Counted from the first letter of the stretch, positions 51,773 through 61,714 are shown. The stretch: 64,000 bases of DNA from Puteibacter caeruleilacunae (GCA_005217565.1 SJCO01000008.1:62001-126000); one strand, 5' to 3'. Numbers and translations: made by a program. The notes: generated by a model not told the origin, from the letters alone.

Positions 51773-53242
51773 ATGAAGCAGATGATGAACACAAGAAAAT
51801 TGATGCTAGGTGCTTCGCTGTTGGCCATGTCAGCTCAGATGGCAGTAGCTTCAACAGGCACAAAACAAAAAAATCCTAACGTTATTCTGATTATGGCAGA
51901 TGACTTGGGGTGGGCTGATACAGGCTATAATGGTCATCCACGTATTAAAACTCCCCATTTGGATGACATGGCCCAGAATGGTGTACAGTTTAATCGTTTT
52001 TATGCAGCCGCACCTGTATGCTCTCCAACGCGTGGAAGCTGTCTTACAGGTCGTAATCCATATCGTTATGGTATTCCAGGAGCCAATGCAGGTCACCTTA
52101 AAGCTGAAGAGGTAAATTTGGCTGAGGTGATGAAAGCAGAGGGATATAGAACCGGGCACTTTGGTAAATGGCACTTAGGAACTTTATTTTCTGATTTCTC
52201 AGGGAAAGGTGACAAAAGAAATCCAAAAAGCAATCACATGACTCCGGGAATGGCTGGTTTTGACGAATGGTTCTCTTCTGAATTTGCCATTGCTACCTAT
52301 GATCCTTACAAGAAAGATAAAGAGCACAGTCACTCCAAGTTTTATTTAGAGGATGACGATCGAAGAGCAATCTACGTAGAAAATGGGAAGCCTATGGAAG
52401 AGGATCTTACTGGTTGTGATTCTAAGATTATTATGGATAGAGCCATCCCATTTATTGAGGATGCAGTGAAGCAGGATAAACCATTCTTTACGGTTATATG
52501 GTTTCATGCTCCACATACCCCAATTGTAGGTCATCCAAAATATATGAAAGAGTTGTATTCAGATCTACCTGAAGCGAATCAGCATTTTAATAGTGTGGTT
52601 ACCGCTTTAGATGCGCAAGTAGGGCGACTTCGTAAAAAGTTGAAGGAGTTAGGAGTAGCAGAAAATACAATGGTATGTTTCACTAGTGATAATGGTCCTG
52701 AAGGTAATCCTGGTCCTAGAGGTAGATCACAGGGAACTGCTGGAAAACTTAGGGGTCGAAAGCGTAGTCTTTATGAAGGAGGTATTCGCGTACCAGGGAT
52801 TATTGAATGGCCTGCAGTTGCAAAACAGCACCTCGAATTGGATATGCCAGCTGTAACCAGTGATTATTTCCCAACTGTTTGCGAGGCATTAGGATATAAG
52901 ATGGAGAGCGATCGCCCAATTGATGGTGTTAGTCTGATTGATATTCTAAAAGGAAAGCAACAAAAGCGAAACAAGCATATTGGTTTCCAGTATAATGGTC
53001 ACAAACAAAAGGTGATGATTGGTGAACGATATAAGCTGGTGAAGAATGAAGGTAAAGCTCGTCCTAAATCAGATAATGGATCAACACCTATAGCGGCGGT
53101 TGAGCTGTATGATATCGTTAATGATCCTTCCGAGACAAAGAATATTGCGAGTAATCATCCTGAGATTGTTAAGTCGATGATGAAAGAATTGAAAGCGTTT
53201 GTTGAGTCGTGTGCTCATAGTAATGCAGGAGAAGATTATTAA
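51773..53242 (+). CDS. secreted S1-family sulfatase
   Basis: A 489-residue sulfatase. Seen: signal peptide (about residues 1-27), metal-binding ILIMADDLGWADTGYNGH (Asp43/Asp44), formylglycine motif C83-S-P-T-R with GSCLTGRNPYRYGIPG, FGKWHLGTL near 131 and FTSDNGPEGNPG for the second metal site. It needs Cys-type maturation. The closest described relatives are arylsulfatase A-like; substrate not readable. It stands alone between an AraC-type membrane regulator and a terminator, away from any susCD pair, so it probably serves a locus elsewhere or a substrate sensed by that regulator. Confidence 0.95.
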   Translation: MKQMMNTRKLMLGASLLAMSAQMAVASTGTKQKNPNVILIMADDLGWADTGYNGHPRIKTPHLDDMAQNGVQFNRFYAAAPVCSPTRGSCLTGRNPYRYGIPGANAGHLKAEEVNLAEVMKAEGYRTGHFGKWHLGTLFSDFSGKGDKRNPKSNHMTPGMAGFDEWFSSEFAIATYDPYKKDKEHSHSKFYLEDDDRRAIYVENGKPMEEDLTGCDSKIIMDRAIPFIEDAVKQDKPFFTVIWFHAPHTPIVGHPKYMKELYSDLPEANQHFNSVVTALDAQVGRLRKKLKELGVAENTMVCFTSDNGPEGNPGPRGRSQGTAGKLRGRKRSLYEGGIRVPGIIEWPAVAKQHLELDMPAVTSDYFPTVCEALGYKMESDRPIDGVSLIDILKGKQQKRNKHIGFQYNGHKQKVMIGERYKLVKNEGKARPKSDNGSTPIAAVELYDIVNDPSETKNIASNHPEIVKSMMKELKAFVESCAHSNAGEDY

Positions 53243-53599
53243 GAACAGTATACTTTTTTAACCATAATGGCTATTCAATATCAGAGAAATTATTCTCATG
53301 TGTTGGGTAGCCTTTTTTACTCCTAAATATAGGAGATTGAAGGCTAAGTTGCTGGTTTAGTTTGAGATATTTCAGGCCAAAAGAAGTGATGTGTTGAAAC
53401 TAGCAAGCTACTATAATAATTTTATAAAAAAATAGTTGGTGAAATACACGGCAAGACCTAAAGAAAATCATAACTTTAGAGTGTTTATGTCATTTTAAGT
53501 ATTTAAAATAATCAGGTCATTACTTGACCTACTTGGTGAAAAGTTACCGTTGCAATAAGATGTAGTGGTAACTTTTTTGCATTTAGTAAATCGTTTGTA
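53243..53599. other. 357-bp intergenic region
   Basis: Between convergent genes. Apart from the bidirectional terminator at 53539-53576 I see nothing in it. Confidence 0.6.
53539..53578. terminator. bidirectional terminator
   Basis: AAAAGTTACC (53539-53548) pairs with GGTAACTTTT (53567-53576), with an 18-nt loop and a T-run on the plus strand, between convergent genes. Confidence 0.7.
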
Positions 53600-54343
53600 T
53601 CAGCTATCCAGCCACTTCAGAAATTCTTTAACCCGTACTCTGCTGAGTAGAATCGTTTCCTGAAATGGAGGATTTAGCTGTATCTTCAATCGCGAGTTGA
53701 AGTATTTAGCTGTCGATTCAATAGAATCTAGTGAACAAATCATGTTCCGAGATACCCTGAAAAAGTCGTTTCCTATAAGGCTCTCAATATCATTAAGCGA
53801 ATAGTCGCTCAGGTAAGTTTGCCCATCATACGATCGGATGTAGGTTACCTTGTCTTCACTATAAAAATAAGCTATATCTGGGGTTTTGATTGTGGTGTAC
53901 TTATCTCCAATTTTAATTAAGAATCGTTTTTTTATATGTTGAGGTTGCATGGACTTGACTAATTCTTCCAAATTAAAAGGAGAATAGTGCTCTTTTATTG
54001 ACCTGTATTTATCAATAGCTGCCTTCAATTCTTCACTGTCGATGGGTTTTAATAGATAATCAACACTATGATATTTGAATGCTCGCAGACTGTATTCATC
54101 ATACGCAGTGGTAAATATGATGGGGACCTGAAGTGGCCTATCATTTAGTATTTCAAAGCTAAAACCATCAGGAAGTGAAATGTCGAAAAAAGCGAGATCG
54201 ATCTTTAGTTGATATAACCCATCAATGGCTGATTTTACCGAATCGAAATGTGCCACAATTTCAATGTCCGGAATTAATTCCTTGAGCATCCTCACAAGTT
54301 CTTTGTAGGCATAGAGTTCATCTTCTATTATAGCTACTCGCAT
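53600..54343 (-). CDS. LytTR-family response regulator
   Basis: A 247-residue cytoplasmic regulator. Receiver domain residues 1-115: acidic pocket IIEDE, phospho-acceptor Asp54 in AFFDISLPDG, FTTAYDEYS and KPID Lys. LytTR DNA-binding domain about 140-245: FLIKIGDKYTTIKTPDIAYFYSEDKVTYI, FFRVSRNMICSLDSI and VSRVRVKEFLKWL-like end. Its start overlaps the kinase gene end by 10 bases, so they form a coupled two-component pair. Likely targets are the adjacent barrel and phosphatase genes or its own operon. Confidence 0.95.
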   Translation of the reverse strand: MRVAIIEDELYAYKELVRMLKELIPDIEIVAHFDSVKSAIDGLYQLKIDLAFFDISLPDGFSFEILNDRPLQVPIIFTTAYDEYSLRAFKYHSVDYLLKPIDSEELKAAIDKYRSIKEHYSPFNLEELVKSMQPQHIKKRFLIKIGDKYTTIKTPDIAYFYSEDKVTYIRSYDGQTYLSDYSLNDIESLIGNDFFRVSRNMICSLDSIESTAKYFNSRLKIQLNPPFQETILLSRVRVKEFLKWLDS

Positions 54344-55365
54344 CTTATATCGTTTTTGAAAATTATTGGAATGGTTACAGAGAATAATTTATCAGATTGA
54401 CTTATCTCAATAAGATAACCAAATTTATAATAATTGCTTTGAATATACTTTAATCCAAAACCTGATCCTGTAGAATTGATATTTCTGGGATTTATATTGT
54501 TTGTAACAACAATTTTATGGTTATCCACTTTTATAGAAATGTTCAACGGATTGTCTTTGCTGAATGTGTTATGTTTGATGGCGTTTTCAACCAATAACTG
54601 TAGACTTAAAGGAATAATGTAGTTGTTGTAATCTTTTACCTTATTGTCTATGTTTAGGTTGATGCTTTCAGGAAACCTAAGACTATTAATGTGATAGAAT
54701 GATTCTAAAAATTGAATTTCCTGATCTAAATGTGCGATATCTTCCTTCGATGCATTTAGAATGTAACGGTATAGTTTTGAAATTTCTTTAGTGTATTTAT
54801 TAGCCTTATCCTGATCTTCATAAATTAATGATGAAAGAATATTGAGTGAATTAAATAGAAAATGAGGATTAATCTGATTACTTAATATTTGGTATTTGAG
54901 GTTAAGTATTTTGTTTTTCTCCTTTTCAATCAAAAGTTCATCATTTTTTTCTTTCATAAAATAGCTGAAATAATCGAAGAATTGCATTATAGTGTAGTTG
55001 ATGATGAAGAAAACAGTAAACTGTACTACTAATGGATCATCATCTGGTTTGTTGAAGATTAGATTTCGAATTATAGTTAGCAAAGCCACGGATATTAGGC
55101 TAAGTATACTTGCTATACCCATATTTCGAATTATTCTTATGGGAAGATTTTTGGTAAGGATACTATTTTTATTCATGTAGCGGATAAGGAATGAAGCACT
55201 TATCCAACCTGGTAAAACAAGAAATACTGTTACGGTAATATCTCTTAATATCTTAGCTCCGGAGATATGTTGGAATTTATCCTTGAGAATATAATTCACC
55301 AGAATCAAGATGATTACGAATCCCAGTAAAAATAAGATGTTATTATATGGTTTCTTTTTTGTCAT
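54334..55365 (-). CDS. LytS-type sensor histidine kinase
   Basis: A 343-residue inner-membrane kinase with four N-terminal transmembrane helices (about 10-27, 40-63, 83-107, 118-140) and no large sensor domain. The His_kinase signature NQINPHFLFNSLNILSSLIYE gives the phosphorylated His near residue 170; the ATPase part has PLSLQLLVENAIKHNTF and STGSGFGLKYIQSNYY. It phosphorylates the LytTR partner with which it overlaps. The ligand is unknown. Confidence 0.95.
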   Translation of the reverse strand: MTKKKPYNNILFLLGFVIILILVNYILKDKFQHISGAKILRDITVTVFLVLPGWISASFLIRYMNKNSILTKNLPIRIIRNMGIASILSLISVALLTIIRNLIFNKPDDDPLVVQFTVFFIINYTIMQFFDYFSYFMKEKNDELLIEKEKNKILNLKYQILSNQINPHFLFNSLNILSSLIYEDQDKANKYTKEISKLYRYILNASKEDIAHLDQEIQFLESFYHINSLRFPESINLNIDNKVKDYNNYIIPLSLQLLVENAIKHNTFSKDNPLNISIKVDNHKIVVTNNINPRNINSTGSGFGLKYIQSNYYKFGYLIEISQSDKLFSVTIPIIFKNDIRCE

Positions 55366-55386
55366 GTTTATTAGGCTTTACTAATT

Positions 55387-55433
55387 AGTGCCCCTGTCTC
55401 ATTAAATATATGAATTCTTGAGGCAAGGGCACT
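55387..55433 (-). other. hairpin between barrel and kinase genes
   Basis: AGTGCCCCTGTCTC (55387-55400) pairs with GAGGCAAGGGCACT (55420-55433), allowing G-U pairs. No clear T-run on the minus strand; it may be an attenuator ahead of the kinase gene. Confidence 0.45.
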
Positions 55434-55445
55434 GATATCCAATAA

Positions 55446-56336
55446 TTATTTTTGTTTTAGCTTGAATGATGCATTAAAACCGATATAGAAGTTGTTTGAC
55501 ATGTCAAACTTATATGCTGTGTCTTTATTGTTATTGCGTAATTCAAAAGTACGATTCAAAGTATATCCTCCAGATAGTGAAAACTTGCATTGTTTGGTTT
55601 TGTAAATGTACTCGAGTCCGGTGATAATATCTTTATAACTAATTTTTTCAGCTGTGCGATTCTGACGAAAAGATTGATTGTTGATGTCGTTGCCAATATT
55701 GGAGCTAAAACCTTGATATTCGGCGAATCCTGTTATTGTAGATTTGTTAGAGATACAGTGACTTAATGACATTCTTGGTAATCCCAAATTCATGCGCCAC
55801 TTACTATTGAATTGCTTCCAGTAATTGATGATGGGAAAAGGTGCCGGATGTCCCAATTTGTTGGAGTAAATAACTCCAAGTGATAATAGAGAATTTCGTG
55901 ATTTCGAATGGTTGAAAAGCAGTAGTGCGTTGATATTGAGATCTTCAGATTTGATTCCATCAGTAAGGTTTGAATTTATTCGCGGAGTCAATTGAGTGGT
56001 CATGGTCCAACTATCATTGATTTGACTTTGGTAGGATAAAGAAAAGCCTATTTTGTGAAAATCTCTTAAATCGTGATTAATTGAATTCTCCTCCCTGAAT
56101 TCAATGTTCACATAGGAATAATCAAGACCTATGTTCAGGAATTTATTTTTCACAGGAATAGCAAGCAGATGCTGTTTGATTCTTGTTGCCTTGAAGGCTG
56201 CATCGCTTTTATTGTTCGTTACATATCTGCTTTCTATTTCCAAATCGTATCTGTTGTTTGTGTTTTGTGCAAATGCAGTGGATGAAATGAGCAGGAGGAT
56301 TGAAATAAAAGTGTATTGCTTCATCGTTAACGTCAT
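55446..56336 (-). CDS. DUF6268-like outer-membrane beta-barrel protein
   Basis: A 296-residue protein with a signal peptide (MKQYTFISILLLISSTAFAQ, so the ATG at 56324 may be the true start). The body is a run of amphipathic strands (NIGLDYSYVNIEF, KIGFSLSYQSQI, TMTTQLTPRI, NSLLSLGVIYSNK, GLEYIYKTKQCKFSLSGGYTLN) ending NFYIGFNASFKLKQK, as in DUF6268 outer-membrane proteins. Function unknown. It lies 31 bases after the phosphatase and 80 bases before the kinase, so the four genes are probably one operon. Confidence 0.78.
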   Translation of the reverse strand: MTLTMKQYTFISILLLISSTAFAQNTNNRYDLEIESRYVTNNKSDAAFKATRIKQHLLAIPVKNKFLNIGLDYSYVNIEFREENSINHDLRDFHKIGFSLSYQSQINDSWTMTTQLTPRINSNLTDGIKSEDLNINALLLFNHSKSRNSLLSLGVIYSNKLGHPAPFPIINYWKQFNSKWRMNLGLPRMSLSHCISNKSTITGFAEYQGFSSNIGNDINNQSFRQNRTAEKISYKDIITGLEYIYKTKQCKFSLSGGYTLNRTFELRNNNKDTAYKFDMSNNFYIGFNASFKLKQK

Positions 56337-56367
56337 TTTTATTTATGTCTAATTTTTAAAGATTCAT

Positions 56368-57252
56368 CTAGTTTAACATCTTGTTTTTCAGTCGAAGGAT
56401 GGTCATCTCATCTACACCCAGATAGTGCATCAAATACTGCTGGATCCCACCTAACTCTTCAATGGTCTGTAATCCTGAATTGATATAGTCTTTGTTGGGC
56501 CACATGCTTGCAATAAGTTTATCATCGATATGAGTTGATAGCGATTTGAGCTTTTTATATTTCTTTTCCATATCTGCCTTACGGTAATGAGCAGTAAGTA
56601 AATAATCAGAAATGATGGTTTCATTTGAGGCTCCTAGTGCTTTTAAAAGAACGGCTGTAATTATACCAGTTCTATCTTTGCCTCCTGCACAATGATATAC
56701 AGATGCACCTTGCTCATTAACCAATTCGTTAAGTATGGCGGGTATATAGCTTTTCCCTTCCAGAATCATCTGTCGATAACCATTGATCATCATTTCTCTG
56801 TAACTATCAGCCGTATAATATCCCGTAAGCACTTTTCTTGTGTAATCATCCGGATCTACGGCTTCATTGCCTACCTGATGGTGTTTGATTTCACTGATCC
56901 ATTCAGGCTTTCGATCCTTGTGAATTTTAATTTCTAATTCTGACCGTAGGTCAATAATCTGTGTGAGATTAAGAGATTTTAGTCTCTGTATGTCGGCATT
57001 GGTTAGTTTGGAAAGTTTATCAGACCGATAGATGACTCCTGTTTTTATGAGGCGATCGTCCTCAGTTTGATAACCTCCAATATCTCTGAAATTTGAGGCT
57101 CCATCGAGGTGAACAAGTCTTTTGTTTATAGATAATATTGTTGGTGTTTGATTGATTCTAGCCGACATTAAACTGTAAATAGATATCCCTGCACATAATG
57201 CCAATATAATCACAGGTAGAAATCCTCTCAACTTGCTTCTGTCTTTGTTCAT
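56368..57252 (-). CDS. membrane-anchored tyrosine-protein phosphatase (Y_phosphatase3)
   Basis: About 294 residues from 57252; the frame reaches 57342 but only the later ATG gives a normal N-terminal anchor (FLPVIILALCAGISIYSLM, about residues 11-29). The catalytic domain starts with LDGASNFRDIGGYQTEDDR, the signature of the PF13350 family, and has the CX5R loop VYHCAGGKDRTGIITAVLLKALG near residue 185. Known members dephosphorylate phosphotyrosine or phosphoinositides. The anchor places this one at the outer face of the inner membrane or in the periplasm. It heads the operon with DUF6268 and the LytSR-type pair. Confidence 0.9.
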   Translation of the reverse strand: MNKDRSKLRGFLPVIILALCAGISIYSLMSARINQTPTILSINKRLVHLDGASNFRDIGGYQTEDDRLIKTGVIYRSDKLSKLTNADIQRLKSLNLTQIIDLRSELEIKIHKDRKPEWISEIKHHQVGNEAVDPDDYTRKVLTGYYTADSYREMMINGYRQMILEGKSYIPAILNELVNEQGASVYHCAGGKDRTGIITAVLLKALGASNETIISDYLLTAHYRKADMEKKYKKLKSLSTHIDDKLIASMWPNKDYINSGLQTIEELGGIQQYLMHYLGVDEMTILRLKNKMLN

Positions 57253-58054
57253 AATACTGTGTTTTGATTGTTTAAACTGTTGCAAAAGTATTTTGTGTCT
57301 TCTTAACAGAGAATAGGATTGTGACGGACTTAATGAAAACATGGCTGAAGCGTAATATTGGGCTACTGAATTGAAATTCTTACTTCTGTAATTGATTTAA
57401 TGGTTTTTAATAGAGTGATTTATGTGCTGATTTTACTTGTTTTGAACTAAATGCTGTACAGAACTAATCATGGTATAAACACTACCAACAATCAAAAACA
57501 TAATGTTAGAATAGGAGTTGGGATTGATCGATAATCGTTCGACTGATTAACGTCGATAATATTTATAAGGCAAAAACTTCGGCACTTATTAAAATATTTA
57601 TATGTAATTATTATATTTGTTGTATAGGGCACGACTGGTATCAGTATTTATTTAGTGGTGGAAAGCTGGATACTGGTTATATTATAATTGGGGGTAATAA
57701 TCTAAACTTACTTTTTGAAATGGGAAAGAATATTTCAGGAGTGACATATTCGTACTATAGTAGTATGAATACATGGGGAGATCTATATTCGGTGGTGAAA
57801 CGAATCAATCTAATGCTTGGAAAGCAGTTGTCTTTTAAGACTTACTATTTGCTCAATTGATGAGTGTGTTGATACTCAGTTGTTTTCCTGTCAGAAACAA
57901 TCAAATCTTATAATAAAGTATGACAATTAGCTGTGAAAGCTAAGATGAGTTGTGAAATATATATGTATATGTCAGTAATAAGTCATGTACCTAGTGTATT
58001 TTATAATTATTTGATACTAAGGTTATAAGGTGGTTGTATTCGATATAAAATACG
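57253..58054. other. 802-bp intergenic region with an uncertain short frame
   Basis: Divergent promoters for the phosphatase and the adhesin should lie here, but I could not place a TAnnTTTG box. A plus-strand frame is open from 57528 to a TGA at 57860; its only ATG (57720) would give 46 residues (MGKNISGVTYSYYSSM..), with no recognised domain. It may be a gene remnant. Confidence 0.4.
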
Positions 58055-60721
58055 ATGAATTTTCTAAACACGGTTAACCTTAACACTAAGCATATGAGGA
58101 AAGATTTACAAAGAGTACTGGGAATTGTGCTTGTATTTGTATTGATGTGTTTCATTACAAAGGTGCACTCAAAGGAGTTAGTCTTACCAAAGTATAAGTT
58201 TATTGAAGTTGCAAACGGATTAAATGATAAAGGAACTATTGATCTGCGGACTTCATCCGAAACGAATCTTTATATCTCAGCAAACACGCCTCCAGAGGCG
58301 AATGACGACGTTGCGATTGTCAATAAAGGAGCAAATACAACGATTAATGTGGTTGATAATGACATCGACCATGAATCATCGGTTGTGGTGTCAACAATAA
58401 CCATTTATAATGTTGTTGGTGGTAGTGTAACGAAGAACGCAGATGGAACCATCGATTTTACACATGATGGCTCAGATAATGATGGTAGTTTTGAATATAC
58501 CATTGAAGATACGGATGGAGAAGTATCTGAAAGAGCTACTGTGTCGGTTCGCTTAAACTCTAATCCGGTTGCTAATGCTGACGAGGGACAAGTCAACCGA
58601 GGAGAATCGATACGATTGAATATTACGGCAAACGACATTGATGAAGAGACCTGGGTGGAGCCAACTACTATGGTAATTATGAATGTTGTCAATGGTTCGG
58701 TCATTCGTAATGCAGACGGTACAGTTACCTTTATTCATGATGGATCATTAACATCGAAAGGTAGTTTCGACTACTCAGTGAAAGACTCCAATGGTGCTAT
58801 ATCAAATGTAGCGTTTGTGACAATTACAGTAAATAGCAACCCAGTGGCAATTGATGATGCGGGAGAGGTTAACGAAGGAGAATCAGTAACCATCGATGTT
58901 GCAAGTAATGATACAGATGCTGAAACAAAAGTTGCTCCGGCCACCGTTGTCGTTACTAATGTTGTAAATGGAACAGTAGTGAACAATGGTGACGGGACAA
59001 TTACCTATACACACGATGGTTCAGAGACTACAACCGGGGGCTTTGAATATACAATAAAAGATACCCAAGGGGCCACATCGAATGTTGGTGTAGTTGATAT
59101 AACAGTTCATCCTGTGAATGATGTGCCTGTTGCGGTAAATGATAGCGAAACACTAAAAGAAGGAGAACCTGTTGTTGTAAATATAGCGGCAAATGATATT
59201 GATGCTGAAGGAGCTTTAGACTTAACAAGTATAGTAATTACTAATGCTGTCAATGGTGCAGTTGTTGATAATGGCGATGGTACAGTTACTTATACTCATG
59301 ATGGTTCAGAAACAACTACTGGAGGCTTCGAATATACAATTAAAGATGATCAGGGAGCAGAATCCAACGTGGCGGTTGTTGTACTAACCGTTACTCCTGA
59401 AAATGATCCTCCTGTAGCTGTCGATGATAATGGAAGTATGATACAGGGGACATCAGTAACAATTGATGTTATTGCCAACGATACCGACTCAGAGACAAAT
59501 GTGGTGGCTACAACTATTACCATTAGTAATGTGGTTCATGGATCTGTTGTTGATAATGGTGACGGAACAATTACTTATACGCATGATGGTTCAGAGACTA
59601 CAACCGGAGGCTTTGAATATACAATTGAAGATACTGAAGGAGCTACTTCTAATGTAGCAACTGTAACGTTTGATGTTCAGGAACCTAATGTTTTACCTAA
59701 TGCGGTAGATGATGCTACATCGACGGATGAAAGTGAGCCTGTGATTATTCGTGTGTTAGACAATGATACTGGTCTGGAGGATGGAGGAATCACTGTATCT
59801 CCTTCATCGAGTATACAAGGCGCTACAGTCACAGTTAATGCCGATAATACACTGACCCTTGTTCCTGATGAAGACTTCACCGGAACACTACAATTTACCT
59901 ATACAATTTGTGATAAGGATGGCGATTGCTCAACTGCTAATGTAGAGGTTGTGGTTGCGTTAACCAATACAGCTCCTGTTGCAAATAATGATACCAACCA
60001 GACTGCCAAATCAAAGCTTTTAGAAGGTGAAAGTTTACTGGATAATGATACCGATGCTGATGGTGATGATCTAACAATAGATGTCAGTCCTGTTCAGGCA
60101 CCAGCGCATGGAACCATAACAATTAATAGTGACGGAACTTATAGTTATACACCAGAAGCCGGCTTTGAGGGAGTTGATAATTTTACCTATCAAATATGTG
60201 ATAATGGAACCCCACAGAAATGTGCAATCGGACAGGTGAGTATCGATGTGGTTGCTGTTGATACTGACAATGACGGTATTGATGATGATGTTGAGGGAGA
60301 TCAGGATACTGATGGCGACGGACAAAGTGATGATCAGGATACCGACTCAGATAATGATGGAATTGAAGATGGTGATGAAGAAGAAGGGGATTGCGATAAT
60401 GATGGAATCATTAATCGTTTAGATCCAGATGAGTGTTTTGGTGAATTGATTTTGTATGAGGGATTTTCGCCTAATGGTGATGGAGTGAATGATACTTATA
60501 ATATCCCTTGGATCAATCAATTTGCAAAGGTCGAAATGGTTGTCTTCAATCGATGGGGGAATACAGTGTATCGTAATTCTGGTTACGACAATAGTTGGGA
60601 TGGATTATCGAATTGTGGTAATACTGTAGGCCGCAAGCTTCCGGTTGGAACCTATTATTATGTGATAACTATTCCAGAGACTGGGCAAAAGATGAATGGC
60701 TACATCTATTTAACGCGCTAA
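58055..60721 (+). CDS. type IX-secreted adhesin with tandem-95 repeats and gliding-motility C-terminal domain
   Basis: An 888-residue exported protein. A signal peptide follows the second ATG (58094: MRKDLQRVLGIVLVFVLM), which may be the true start. About five cadherin/Ig-like repeats of 95 residues (NPVAxDDxGxVxxGxSVTIDVxxNDTDxE..GDGTITYTHDGSETTTGGFEYTI, shown by its consensus parts) fill about 85-500; two further Ig-like repeats follow. A Ca2+-binding thrombospondin-3-like Asp/Asn run (about 735-790) leads to the CHU_C domain (FSPNGDGVNDTYNIP; VVFNRWGNTVY; YYYVITIPE). That C-terminus is a T9SS sorting signal. It is first of a three-gene unit with PorP/SprF. Confidence 0.92.
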   Translation: MNFLNTVNLNTKHMRKDLQRVLGIVLVFVLMCFITKVHSKELVLPKYKFIEVANGLNDKGTIDLRTSSETNLYISANTPPEANDDVAIVNKGANTTINVVDNDIDHESSVVVSTITIYNVVGGSVTKNADGTIDFTHDGSDNDGSFEYTIEDTDGEVSERATVSVRLNSNPVANADEGQVNRGESIRLNITANDIDEETWVEPTTMVIMNVVNGSVIRNADGTVTFIHDGSLTSKGSFDYSVKDSNGAISNVAFVTITVNSNPVAIDDAGEVNEGESVTIDVASNDTDAETKVAPATVVVTNVVNGTVVNNGDGTITYTHDGSETTTGGFEYTIKDTQGATSNVGVVDITVHPVNDVPVAVNDSETLKEGEPVVVNIAANDIDAEGALDLTSIVITNAVNGAVVDNGDGTVTYTHDGSETTTGGFEYTIKDDQGAESNVAVVVLTVTPENDPPVAVDDNGSMIQGTSVTIDVIANDTDSETNVVATTITISNVVHGSVVDNGDGTITYTHDGSETTTGGFEYTIEDTEGATSNVATVTFDVQEPNVLPNAVDDATSTDESEPVIIRVLDNDTGLEDGGITVSPSSSIQGATVTVNADNTLTLVPDEDFTGTLQFTYTICDKDGDCSTANVEVVVALTNTAPVANNDTNQTAKSKLLEGESLLDNDTDADGDDLTIDVSPVQAPAHGTITINSDGTYSYTPEAGFEGVDNFTYQICDNGTPQKCAIGQVSIDVVAVDTDNDGIDDDVEGDQDTDGDGQSDDQDTDSDNDGIEDGDEEEGDCDNDGIINRLDPDECFGELILYEGFSPNGDGVNDTYNIPWINQFAKVEMVVFNRWGNTVYRNSGYDNSWDGLSNCGNTVGRKLPVGTYYYVITIPETGQKMNGYIYLTR
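59015..59624 (+). repeat. 285-bp-period DNA repeat in adhesin gene
   Basis: A block of about 40 bases starting GATGGTTCAGA recurs at 59015-59054, 59300-59340 and 59585-59624, exactly 285 bp (95 codons) apart. The first and third copies differ at one base. The strong DNA identity points to recent duplication or gene conversion and would allow repeat-number change. Confidence 0.9.
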
Positions 60722-60752
60722 GTTGGGTATTAACTAAAACGAACAGGAAGAG

Positions 60753-61703
60753 ATGAAAATAAAACTTTCAATATATAGCATCAGGTGGAGGATCTGTTTT
60801 TTATTAGTGACTCTGCTTTGCTCTGTGAATGTTATGGCTCAGCAGGAGCCACTTTACACACAGTACATGTTCAATACCATGTCGGTAAATCCTGGTTATA
60901 CGGGTACGCGTAATGCTTTGAATGCAACATTGCTAACTCGTAAGCAATGGGCAGGATTTAAAGGAGCACCACAAACTAATGCATTCTCAGTGCATACTCC
61001 GGTGAATAATTATCGCATTGGATTAGGAATATCAGTTGTTGATGATAGTTACGGTCCGGTTGATAAGAATTATATCAGCTTGAATTATGCGTATCGTATA
61101 AAAGTATCAGAGTCGTTGATACTTTCAATGGGTATTCGTGCCGGGATTTACAATTACCAGGTAAAACTATCAGAATTATCGGTAGAGAATCCTGATAATG
61201 CTTTTGGTTTCAATTACGAGAAAAAAGTTCAACCTAATGCAGGTGCAGGTATTTACTTATATAGCAAACGTTATTATGCTGGATTTGCAGTTCCTATATT
61301 GGCCGAGAACTATATCAGCAAAGAAATACAAGGGGTGGTTAATCCTGGAGAAATGAAGCGTCATTATTATCTAATGGGAGGTTATGTTTTCGATGTAAGT
61401 AAGGACCTTAAATTTAAACCTTCCTTTATCGGTAAGTTGGTTGAAGGGGCTCCATTGTCGGTAGATGTAACTGGTCAGTTCTTACTAAAAGATCGCTTTT
61501 GGTTAGGTGCCAGCTATCGATTTGATGATGCAGTTGCACTTATTGCTAACTTCCAAATAAACCGACAGTTAATGGTTGGTTATTCGTATGATATGTCAGT
61601 GTCAAAATTAAAGTCATTTAATAATGGAAGTCATGAAATTATGATTAGTTTTGATTTTGATGGATTTATAAAAAGGAAAGTAAAATCTCCTCGATATTTC
61701 TAA
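60753..61703 (+). CDS. PorP/SprF-family type IX secretion outer-membrane protein
   Basis: A 316-residue protein with signal peptide (to about residue 26, MAQQEP) and the family start EPLYTQYMFNTMSVNPGYTGTRNALNATLLTRKQWAGFKGAPQTNAFSVHTP. The body is a 14-strand-type barrel ending VGYSYDMSVSKLKSFNNGSHEIMISF. SprF-like proteins help T9SS export or attach the CHU_C adhesin encoded next to them, as in SprB/SprF of Flavobacterium. It follows the adhesin gene by 31 bases. Confidence 0.95.
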   Translation: MKIKLSIYSIRWRICFLLVTLLCSVNVMAQQEPLYTQYMFNTMSVNPGYTGTRNALNATLLTRKQWAGFKGAPQTNAFSVHTPVNNYRIGLGISVVDDSYGPVDKNYISLNYAYRIKVSESLILSMGIRAGIYNYQVKLSELSVENPDNAFGFNYEKKVQPNAGAGIYLYSKRYYAGFAVPILAENYISKEIQGVVNPGEMKRHYYLMGGYVFDVSKDLKFKPSFIGKLVEGAPLSVDVTGQFLLKDRFWLGASYRFDDAVALIANFQINRQLMVGYSYDMSVSKLKSFNNGSHEIMISFDFDGFIKRKVKSPRYF

Positions 61704-61714
61704 ATAAAAGCACT

